A stretch of 64,000 nt of DNA from Siphonodentalium dalli (Eukaryota > Mollusca > Scaphopoda > Gadilida > Siphonodentaliidae): contig CP136067.1 of assembly GCA_032622095.1 (NCBI GenBank), positions 41,769,549 to 41,833,548 on the forward strand, given 5' to 3'. Position numbers and translations under genes: made by a program. This document shows positions 54,835-64,000 of the stretch, in pieces. Each line of letters starts with the position of its first letter. The first letter of the stretch is position 1. The notes below the pieces were generated by a model that worked only from the letters and a program-made list of their open reading frames with translations, did not search any database and was not told where the DNA came from.

Positions 54835-55250
54835 ATTTGATGCGTTAGTTGAAGTCCACCGTCTAAACTTTGGGCTGATATCTTAACTAAATCAGTTGGG
54901 TTGAGAAATTAACTAAATGCGTGACTAAATAGTTAGAGTTAATGTCCACTGACTATAAGTGTTAGTTAAATCGAAATAAATCGTTGAGTTAGAATTATTT
55001 AATTGTCAATAACTAAATATATAGTTGGTTTTCAATTGTAAGTAATTAAATATACATGTGTATAGTTGGTTTTCAACACATTTAGTTGATTATTCGCCCA
55101 ATCTTTAGTTGAATCTTAACTCAGCGCTGGGTTAAAATGGTCAACTAAGTGGAATTTACTTATAAAATCGACTAAAAATTGGGTTAAATTTAATTAAAAT
55201 AATTAGTCACTTTAAACAACTAAATTTTAGTTTATTCCAAATGTTAACGA
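54835..55250. mobile_element. Block dense in TTAGTT/AACTAA motifs
   Basis: Ten exact TTAGTT or AACTAA hexamers, in both orientations, occur within about 400 bp, with many one-off variants such as TATAGTTGGTTTTCAA (twice). Opposite orientations would let the strand fold. It resembles a non-autonomous DNA element with many internal binding sites. Its ends were not found. Confidence 0.5.
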
Positions 55251-55660
55251 AATATTTCAGTGAGATGGCCTTTGTTAAAATTGGGGAAATTATGAAGTAA
55301 TCTATAACAAATAACATTTCAGTCATGGTGGCTAAATTTAACATAGTAGCTCAGTTACATTATTAAGAGGCTCTGTTTTGTTCAAATAAAAAGTGCTACA
55401 ATATGTAATAATCTTAGGTTACATCTGATACAGTCTGGGATAATATTAGATAACAAGAAGCCGATAAATAGCCATGGTCGATGGTCAGAATCATATCTAG
55501 AGTTCTGTCGTTGAATTATATTGCATACTGTTATGTACTAAATAAGTACAGGTATATACAAACGTACATTCTCAAATTTTGGGAATGTATGGGTCGTAGT
55601 GCCAATTTTGCACCAATAGTGTCACTTTGACATCGATAGACATATAATCACATTGGAATA
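55251..55660. other. Unannotated DNA
   Basis: No gene or repeat recognised. Confidence 0.35.
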
Positions 55661-55661
55661 A

Positions 55662-56215
55662 TATATATATCTTTATTGCCTCCAGTATTGAAGATTCAAC
55701 AAAAATGAATATAACATAAATACAGTTAGCAATCAAGAAGTAATGAAAAGACAGACAAGAGAACAAACTACCGAGGAAAAGAATAGCATTCTAATTGTAT
55801 GTACATGAACACGAGCTTACATATCACATCAGCAGACAACACACACCCTCTCGACCACACCCGTACGCATATACAATCTAACACATTACGCAGACACACA
55901 CCCGTACATACATTCGTTAGGATGCACTGTCACAACAGCACTCCATAAGCAGGTGCATACAATTACAAAAGGAGCTCTAGTTGGAGTTGGATTCGCATAG
56001 GAGAATCTCTCTCCCCAAAGAGTCAGCAAACGCAATGCCCTTGCTCGACAATAGCTCCCCTGTAAACGTATGCACCCATTAAGTGGAATAGATTATATGT
56101 AGAATGATGTTGTGACAGTGCAAACGCTAACACAAGAAAACATATACACGCACGTATACACCCTCACACTCACACACACCCCCACATACACACACACGCT
56201 CCCTCATATACACAT
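55662..56215 (-). mobile_element. LINE-like 3' UTR remnant
   Basis: Read on the minus strand it ends GGAGGCAATAAAGATATATA, an AATAAA signal followed by a short (AT)n tail near 55660. Further up is a (GT)n-rich stretch (plus-strand CACACA at 56160-56205) and ordered non-coding sequence. No ORF remains. The family is not known. Confidence 0.45.
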
Positions 56216-56216
56216 A

Positions 56217-56217
56217 C

Positions 56218-56285
<68 letters not shown>
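56217..56285. repeat. (TA)n microsatellite
   Basis: About 30 TA units with one TGTA break. It lies directly at the 3' end of the minus-strand LINE at 56286-57995 and may have grown from its tail. Confidence 0.9.
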
Positions 56286-56289
<4 letters not shown>

Positions 56290-57995
56290 TTATTCATGTT
56301 TATTTATTTTGTCGCGTCTTCGGATTTTATGGACAGGACAGAAGGTGGTACATTTAAATGCGACTTAGGGTGAACACCCGTAACGATCAAAGATCAAAGG
56401 TTGTTTAACACAAACCGTCATGCGTAGTGGCTGAGAGTTCGACATAGCGCCTCCAAATTAAGTTTGTGTGAAGAACAATGAATCTCGTAAACTCTGAGGT
56501 GTTCTCAACTTGCTGAAGAAATGTGAATATATCACGTGGAAGATGTGTGAGATGAAGCAATAAGAGGTCGCTGTTGCGGAGACTCGTGGCCCATACGAAT
56601 AACGGTATGCCGAAACGATCAATCATCTGGTACCACATTTCGTTTCTGTGGGAATGCATAAGTGGGCTACTGCGTGAGATAAGTGCGTGCTCGATAATAT
56701 CAGAGTGTGACTGACACCATAATGTGCATGTGTTATGTTGCGAGAAAGCGCTTCCTGCGATGAGCTGACCGACTGTGATAACTGCAATCTTATGCGTAGG
56801 GTATTTACGACATGTTCTCCATAAGTGACACATAGTAGGGTTTGGTTGAATTTCTCGAAAACGCGCAAATGAAGTGTCACAATTTGTTCTTTCTGTCCAT
56901 TTCTGTTCGCATTTGTCGTTAATCGCAGTTTTTGTAATGCGCTTCCATTCGGATTTCAGAGGAAATGAGCAGAAATGAGCATACTGATGGATATGCTCGG
57001 ATAGGTTTTATTCAACAAGAGTGTTGTTAATGTCGCTGATGAACGAATTTGGGTTTTTCAGTTGTCCCGTGAAGTACATGTGAAGTCTTGTGACAAAAAT
57101 CTCCTTGCAAGCTTTGCCAGGAGGCATACGGCATAGGCTACCAAACAGATTGAGTTTCCTGGCATCAATCAATGACTTGCTAGGATGGATGCCAGGCATC
57201 CCCAAAACGATATCAGTGCGAGCACGTACAGGAAGTCCCTGGATATGCTTGAGGCAGAAGCGATGAATTTTCTCAAGAGCTGACCAATGGGTTTCTGATA
57301 GACCACACAAGAGTTCAGATCCGTATAAACCCTTTGGAATAATTATGGATCTGTAAAGAGTTTCGCAACTTTGAGGAGTGATTCCACCTGCATACATGCC
57401 AGCGTTGCTCAGCATGAAGTAGGTGGATCTTATTTTGTTGACAATACAGTCAATAAACTCACGAGCGAAGTCGTTTCTATGCAACGTTATGCCAAGATGG
57501 GTTATGTGATCAGTTTCGTCAACATACCCGTCACCAAGTTTCCATCTCCTTGGATGCACAGGTAGTTTCTTCACTTTTCCATTGAATAAAATGGTTTTAC
57601 ATTTCTGTGCGTTGTATGTAAACCGCCACAATCGGCTGTACAGCGTGCAAATATCACAAAGACGTTGTAGGCCCACATTTGTGAGCGAAAAAAACGTCAT
57701 ATCATCAGCTTGAGTTGGCGACGCGCAGTTTGTGGAGACAATCCGAAGGCCATAGTTCGATACCTCGAGTTCAGATAACAGATCATCTATATACAACATG
57801 TATAGAAGGGGGGGGGGGATAAAATACTCCCTTGTCGCGTGCCTTGTAGTATTTTGATTTCCCTTGACAATGATTTACCATATTTGATGAAGCACGTAAA
57901 GCCCGACAACAACTCCCGTATTATGAACCATATATGTCCACGAAACCCGCGATTGTAAAGTTTACTACAGTTCATTCAAAATTCAGTCGAAGTAG
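56286..57995 (-). mobile_element. 5'-truncated non-LTR retrotransposon (RT and C-terminal region)
   Basis: Minus strand. It begins inside the RT with SKLYNRGFRGHIWFIIREL, YGKSLSREIKILQGTRQG and SILSP. After a frameshift at a G11 run (57808-57818) it continues YIDDLLSELEVSNYGLRI, then SPTQADDMTFFS (catalytic ADD near 57702), WRFTYNAQKCKTILFN, HITHLGITLH and IPKGLYGSELLCGLSE. It goes on to stop near 57010. Then, from about 56940 to 56405, comes a C-terminal part with CTLWCQSHSDIIEHALISR, like the C-x2-C...H zinc motif of many LINE C termini (here partly lost). The end reads AAATAAATAAACATGAATAA, next to (TA)n. Confidence 0.82.
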
Positions 57996-58375
57996 CCCAC
58001 AATAAAACGTTTTCATATATTACAATGTTTTACAGGTATTTTGGATGCTAAAAATCAATAACCTTCAATGTTAATATTCTAAGCGCTCTGTTACCACAAT
58101 AATTCAATCAACCATGGCACTGTGAAACTATGGTTACTGGCAATAATCCACACCTACTTGGAAGTATTAACGTTAATGTCTTCAACTTCTCATGGTGCCT
58201 ATTCACTGATACCTCATATTCAAAAATAACACATGTACTAACTTGAACTTGATACTCGGTACATAGTTGGGTGGCGCGACCGTATATATGTACCATCTGT
58301 ATTCATTAGACTACGCCTCGTGGTGAATGAATACATACTGGAGGCTTGCACACCAGATAAATAGATTCCTTGCAG
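57996..58375. other. Unannotated DNA
   Basis: No gene or repeat recognised. Confidence 0.35.
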
Positions 58376-58640
58376 GCAGTGGCGTGAGTTTTGGGTATCA
58401 GAATTTTTTTCAGAAGTTGGAAAGTTCATATCAGACGCAAAATTAGTTGGAAATGTCCGACCAGACATAGGTTGATTTTGTTCTGATATTTAGGTTTCCA
58501 AACAGTATTTAGTCTAAAGTGTGTTGCTTTTATACTGGATGTCAAACTTTTTCCGACTTTCGGTTAAATTTCAGGACTGAAATTAATATGTCAACCATCG
58601 CTTAATACGCACGCGATTGCATAGCCAAATATACTTAATC
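58376..58640. mobile_element. hAT-like fragment related to the element at 41207
   Basis: Starts CAGTGGCGTGAGTTTTGGG. Then it has AGTTGGAAA(G)TTCATA, CAGACGCAAAATTAGTTGGA and ACATAGGTTGATTTTGTTCT, matching 41270-41350 in order. The CAGTGGCG start is typical of hAT ends. The other end was not found. Confidence 0.55.
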
Positions 58641-59725
58641 GGGGGGAGGGGGGTCACGATTATATATCGATTGGTATTCAATCTGAGTAAAGGTAACACG
58701 CTATGTTATGATTGTTATTCAAAATGAGTATCCTGAGTTATCGTTGGTCGTACTAGGTCAAATTCACCTATCGTGTGAGTAGGCTTGGAGACTTTTGTGA
58801 TCGCTCTTTAAACTAATTTCTTTTTTAAAGAGTTTTACGCCCGAATGCGTCCCATGATGCCTTGCATTGTTTCCATGGTAGCGACTCTGAGAGCCTCACA
58901 TAATATCCCTCGTAGCGACAGAGATCGACTTGCCATATATCTGCATTGGCGCCCCAGAGCGCTGCAACATGAGTCATAAAGCACTAAAGAATTAATCCAT
59001 GTGTTCCGGTGGCTGATATATAATTGACAACAATGTGAACACGCCGGGTATGTCGACTCGTTATTTGCATATATAATACTAATAAAAGTGGCTTTGTAGG
59101 TATCGCATAATACACTTGCTGTGTTAGTTCTAGGAGGTTCATATTTGGCCACATCTTCAATTGAATCGTCTTGAAATATTCGATCATTGAACGCGGCTGC
59201 AAAATTATCTAAACAGCAAGTGGTCGACATTGTATTGCGATGTTTGTCTCGATTTGATACCTGTATACATCGATACAACCATTGCGCACATCAAATCAAT
59301 AGACTTCATATAAAATGTCAATGTAGAAGCAGAGAGAAAAGCACTCCACTGTCATAGGATGATTAGTGTTGGGGAAATAGTATATCGTACTAGGGTTATC
59401 GGTGTAGACCCTAAGCATATATGTATATATAGACCCCTCCTCCTATTCTAAATGATGGTGGTTACGCTACTGTTATATGGCTATACATACCCTTTAACAT
59501 TCTGGTTGTTTGCCATCTGGCAATTGTCGCCTTGTCTGGTATTTTGCCCTTTGAAGATTGTTACCCAAATTTCTTCTCTTGTGAGTATATATTTTCGGTT
59601 CACTAAAATTTTAGCTTGATAAAGTTTGAACTTGCCACCATTTGTTGGTGTTTAGCTTTCTACTTACAACATGGTTGACAGCATATCCAGCCAATACGCC
59701 AAGGATTATATAGCAAACTATATGT
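58641..59725. other. Unannotated DNA
   Basis: A minus-strand frame of 147 codons (58835-59278) has 11 Cys but no pattern I can name. No other feature seen. Confidence 0.3.
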
Positions 59726-59728
59726 AAT

Positions 59729-60276
59729 CGGGGTTCACGATTAGATGGCTAGTGGCATCTAATCGCGAGCACATGTGGCACGTGATGTTCGATTGAATAT
59801 CAGAATGTTGGATATCATATAATCCATTTTCCCATAATCAAATATAGCGAATTATCGAAATATGAAATACAACGAAAAAGCGAAATAGGAAAATACAGCG
59901 AAATAGGAAAATACAGCGAAATAGCGAAATAGAGCGAAATATAGAGCGAAATATAGAAATAGGAAATTATTTTTATAAACGAAATAACAGAGATATTTGA
60001 AAAAGTGTTTTTGACGAAATAACGGACATATTTGAAGAATTGTTTTAAAGAGCGTAACCCAAACATCCCAAAGCCCAATAGAAGAATTTGACTTATATTT
60101 CACCAGAGTTGATCTATTGTGGTGTTGCAAATTCTCATACAAATCGTCGTTATTTCGTCAAAGTACATTCTTCATAGAGTTAATACCCTTCAGATTAAAT
60201 ATTATATTCAATCGAAACCACGCGTGCCTCCCGTGGTCGCAATTATATGCCAATAGCCATCTAATCGTGAACCCCG
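59729..60276. mobile_element. Complete TIR element with CGGGGTTCACG ends (548 bp)
   Basis: The left end CGGGGTTCACGATTAGATGG then CTA(G)TGGCAT and TAATCGCGA is mirrored by the right end ending CGTGAACCCCG at 60276. TIR length is about 75 nt. The core has GCGAAATA repeated about ten times (59870-59965). No target duplication beyond the AATC/GATT that extends the TIR. Non-coding. A partial copy lies at 34030-34361 in the opposite orientation. Confidence 0.82.
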
Positions 60277-61214
60277 ATTGACTATCTTTTGGTAGTAAAA
60301 CGTGTGCGTATTAGGTGGTATATCATATATTTAATGTGAAATACAATATTCATGGGAAAAGGCATGGAAATTCTAAATTTTGAAATTTCAACTGAAAATA
60401 AAAGAAAACAATGGAATTTCCCCGTTCCTCATTCGTAATTTTCTCAAGTTGTTCTGAAATAAATTTCATTATAGAAAACCGTTGTACCAACTTAATGGTT
60501 GATTGCAGTAAAACCGCGATATAAAGAGCGTCTACTAATTCGCTGGGTACTTTATACGACAAAATTCTTGTCAAACATGATCTACAGTAAATTGTGGAAA
60601 GTTCTCGAATATATCTTGTATGATATTAAATATTTAGTAATAATGATAACTTAGCCTTGAGTTGAAAACAATTATATTCAAATTTAGAGACAGTTTAGTG
60701 ATTAATAATCCCCCCCCCCCCATTATTTGAGGTTGTTTGTGATTCTGAATCACACATTCATAATTTCACAGAAAAGGTATTGATTATCTATTATTCTAGT
60801 TTCATGCTTTTTTAGAATCAGCAGTCCTTCCGTTGACGTGAAGATCGATTTGGTCAGACAATATTGCCCAGATCACTATACTCACCAATGTATCAGAAGA
60901 ATTGAAATCCCTCTGAAATAACGAGCGGTAACTAGTCGCGAAGCTGAAACATGCAATTGCTGCCATTTTGAAGGGTGTGATTTTATGTCAATGAGTCAAT
61001 GTATTACTTTCAAATGGGCCAAGGTGTCTAGAAAACATAGAACAGTCACGCTTCTTATTAGCCAAACGTTTTTTGTTTGTTTTTCGATTTGGTATGCTTT
61101 ATTGATAACTCAATCGTACTATTATGCACAAAATATAGAGCCATATAACATATTTACAGTGTATGTACATAATGTGACATTTGGCCGTCGAATTCGGGGT
61201 CCTTTGTTTGTGTA
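60277..61214. other. Unannotated DNA
   Basis: Contains a C11 run at 60710-60720. No gene recognised. Confidence 0.35.
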
Positions 61215-61342
61215 ATCATCATCATTATTATCATCATCAACATGATCATCATCATCATCATCATCGTCGTCGTCATCATCACGGTCCTCGTCGCCCTCAT
61301 CACCGTAGTCGTCGTCATCGTCATCGTCATCTATCATCATAG
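61215..61342. repeat. (ATC/GTC)n compound microsatellite
   Basis: About 40 triplets of ATC, GTC and variants. The minus strand would read as poly-Asp, which is a by-product of the repeat. Confidence 0.9.
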
Positions 61343-64000
61343 GTATTTATGTAAACCTAATTTGATAAAAAATCGCAAAATTCTTCAAATACCTCATCTG
61401 GCGGCCATCATATAAATACGCCCTAATATAATGGTTTTCAGATAGCGAACATCCTTATATCCCATGCAGATTGGAGAAAACGGTCATTTAATTCACGTGT
61501 TATGTGCCAATCGTTGTTTTGTGTATCATCCATGACCACCTGAAATCAGCCTGCCTATCCAGTCTTCATACTCCCTTCGTTTCATACTGAGGTAATCTAT
61601 TCTATGTTCAGATAAAAATAATGCCCTTGTCACGTTACCAACATTCTGGAATAGCGTAAGCCCTTTGCATGTCACAGCCTTCGGATATGCCAGCCGGTCC
61701 ACCAAGATTAGGCAAAAATTATGTTTCTTATTTGCAAGCTGTGTTGTTACAAACCTACAACCGGTGTTCGCCCTGTCGTTAGCCATTTTAGTTAAATACG
61801 AAGTGGCTAAATTAAATATGCTGGTGGCTAAAAAATATGTCTACAGGCTGAACGCGGACTGACCGACAATTTATTGTAAACATACTAAATTAACCGGCTT
61901 AGCACAAGACGACTTAACATTATTCGTGAGAGCTGGCGAGAAGGACGAGATTACGGGTGTGTTCGATTAGCTATACTATCGGGCGTCGGTTTCACGCCCT
62001 GGGCAATTAGTTAACAAGAAAACCAATGTCAGAAATGGTAACGCGCTCAAGATCATATATTATATACCCATGCATGATTGTAATTATAGAATATAACATA
62101 TATTGGTTTTACGAATGACCAATTCAGAATTCCGTTAAAATAACAATAACAACCAGCACCTAATTAACGAACAGGCGGCCGACTCGGCCGTCTCCGACCA
62201 CAACCGCCATCGGGCTGCAGAACGAAAAATGTCTATAACAGTTGAAATATAAGACTTACAAATTATCTTTTTTATTTCTTTTATTTGTAATTGACATAGC
62301 TTTGCACAAACCAAAAATCAAACATTATTGACATAATAATGTAAAGGACAATAAACGAAATTGAAATTCCCAAATACACCTTTTACCGGACTCGGCCTCC
62401 GGTTCGCAGTTCGACTTTTAATCTTCGCAAAAAAACCCATTATCTATAAATAAAACGCCCAGCGGACCATAGCTATCTAGAATCTCAAGGACAGTATGTA
62501 CACGCGGCGCGCGTAATGATCGTTTAGATGCGGATTCTTTAGACGCTATCACAATTCATGCAAGAGTGAAGTCATGTATACGCTCAATTCAATAGCTTCT
62601 CACATTTCATTGACGTTAAGAGTGGCAGTAGCTAAACTGTTGTTTGGTTTTATATGTGCTGCATATATAATTGGCATTATAACAAGAATCCAATTACGAT
62701 CTGCTATTATATTTTATCCAATAACGTATGTTGTTGTTCTGTTTTTGGTGATGTTGTTGTTGCTGTAAGTGAATGTATGGAAACCTGAATACATTCTCGG
62801 CATCTCAGACCAAACAAAACAATATTCGCATGAAGTAAAATCGCTTTGTTTTGTGAGGACACCATAATCATTGTTTTGGTTATAGGATATATGTGGGTAT
62901 CTGTTGTTTGGAGAAATAACATTTCCGGACCACCATATACTGTGGTGCCATTTTCTGTCTGATAGACTGCCATTGGTAGATGTTATGAAAAACAAATTGA
63001 CCGATTCAAAACGTGTGTCATTATACAGAGCAAGCTGTAGTTGCAGATAGCTTATGGTTGTTACTTCATAGTAAGAAATTAACGACAAAAAAATCAATTT
63101 TTAATATTTTATAAAATTATTTTGCTTGTTAGTTCTGTATATTGATACATTTTTTGGAAAGTATAACCAACAAAACTAGTTCCATATATGACATTCCATC
63201 GCAATGATCTGGTATGACCAAATAACTTACCCTCACCCATCAAAAGTTCGGCCAAAAGACAATTGGCATGATAGACATTCCACCCGTGCTATAAGTGTAT
63301 TTGAAATATATTTTTAAATGTATTATGACATTGAATTACATGATGTAGTTCATCGAAAAACATGGTAACGTAATTGAATACTTCTGGTCGAATGTACACA
63401 TATCATGCATATTACTTCTCGTTTTCCGGTGACCCAAGAGATGAAACTCTATCTTTTCAATATAAATTAAGTAAACATAATATAATAATGTAGAATTAAA
63501 CTTATTGAAAATCATAAAACCTCAAGTCTTGAATGTTCGTTATCAGCACTTGGAGTGATTTGTTGATTTAAGCGACAGGAAACTGAAATATGCAGACATC
63601 GACATCGCATGACATCTCTCTTAACGGGGTACTTCCGTACATAACAGACTTTATCAGATCGATATTATGATCAGAAGACATATTTAGGCACAGTGAGCCG
63701 TAAAATACACTCTATCTCTCCAGTTAACGAACTTGACAATTGCCATATGGTCGTCTCAATTGTGACACAATATGTCTTATCCACACATATTTTAGCCAAG
63801 TCTACTTATGTGAACATCTGTGGATTTATTTATGATGTGCGAGCGCTATATACCCCGCCCATTGTTTTGGGTTTTCAATATGAATCTAAATCGAACTACA
63901 AATGCACGGGCAGGGTGGGCTTTGGGGGGGGGTATTTTTCTCCAATCGTTTGTCTGTGAGTCTGCCGATACTCAAGAAGGCACTCGCAGTCACGACCCCG
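61343..64000. other. Unannotated DNA to the end of the window
   Basis: No gene firmly recognised. A minus-strand frame at 61526-61786 (86 codons) and one at 62714-63097 (127 codons) are noted. The second has a weak likeness to a C-type lectin domain, treated under findings. No repeat boundary seen. Confidence 0.3.

Noticed and set aside
57780-57800. YIDD motif at the start of a minus-strand frame, which could suggest a retroviral-type polymerase
   Set aside because: The true catalytic ADD is further on (QADDMTFFS), and the surrounding motifs are those of a LINE RT. YIDDL here is the segment after the QG(x)RQG box.
58835-59278. 147-codon minus-strand frame with 11 Cys
   Set aside because: No recognisable pattern or splice-linked neighbour. 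Kept only as a note for the stretch 58641-59725.
61122-61340. Poly-Asp frame on the minus strand
   Set aside because: It is the translation of the (ATC/GTC)n microsatellite.

Overview
This is a window from a large, AT-rich animal genome, most likely a marine invertebrate. The species and phylum are not resolved from sequence alone. The evidence is multi-exon coding with GT-AG introns, the remains of at least seven different non-LTR retrotransposons (Tx1/L1-like, Jockey-like, L2/CR1-like and others), many small terminal-inverted-repeat (TIR) elements and simple repeats. I see no bacterial operons, rRNA, tRNA or CRISPR array.

The one host gene I can assemble with confidence runs on the minus strand from about 53.94 kb to at least 8.38 kb and probably leaves the window on the left. 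Seven exons (53862-53940, 42619-42840, 22077-22244, 20633-20704, 19039-19274, 17352-17465, 8376-8717) have GT-AG borders and matching phases. They join to 411 codons without a stop. The product looks secreted: a signal peptide, a D8C (uromodulin-type, cysteine-rich) domain split over exons 2 and 3, a short Cys-rich linker, then beta-sandwich-like extracellular segments. This resembles the N-terminal half of VWDE-type proteins (von Willebrand factor D and EGF domains). The VWD part is not in the window. Only 1.2 kb of 45.6 kb is coding.

The introns are filled with transposons. Intron 2 (20.4 kb) holds a Tx1-like LINE fragment, a Jockey-like LINE split by a nearly complete L2/CR1-like LINE, two copies of a MITE, another LINE on the plus strand, a stand-alone ORF1/gag-like coding region, and a 2-kb TIR element with an hAT element nested inside it (perfect 8-bp target duplication). 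Exon 2 sits between two transposons, 10 and 17 nt from its splice borders. Intron 6 (8.6 kb) carries an L1-type ORF1 fragment, TTAA-flanked MITEs, hairpins and tandem repeats.

The left 8 kb holds a short TATA-box gene (594-1013, plus strand) for one C2H2 zinc finger with a long Gln/His tail. Its stop codon and first 3' bases are repeated at position 53, which suggests a tandem gene pair. It also holds a pair of roughly 600-bp inverted arms (near 1.0-1.7 and 7.0-7.6 kb) around a degraded Tx1-like LINE, and a dense cluster of AGGTCA nuclear-receptor half-sites (1471-1617).

The right 10 kb (54-64 kb), upstream of the host gene, holds a 5'-truncated LINE ending in a (TA)n tract, TIR elements and simple repeats. 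I recognise no host gene there.
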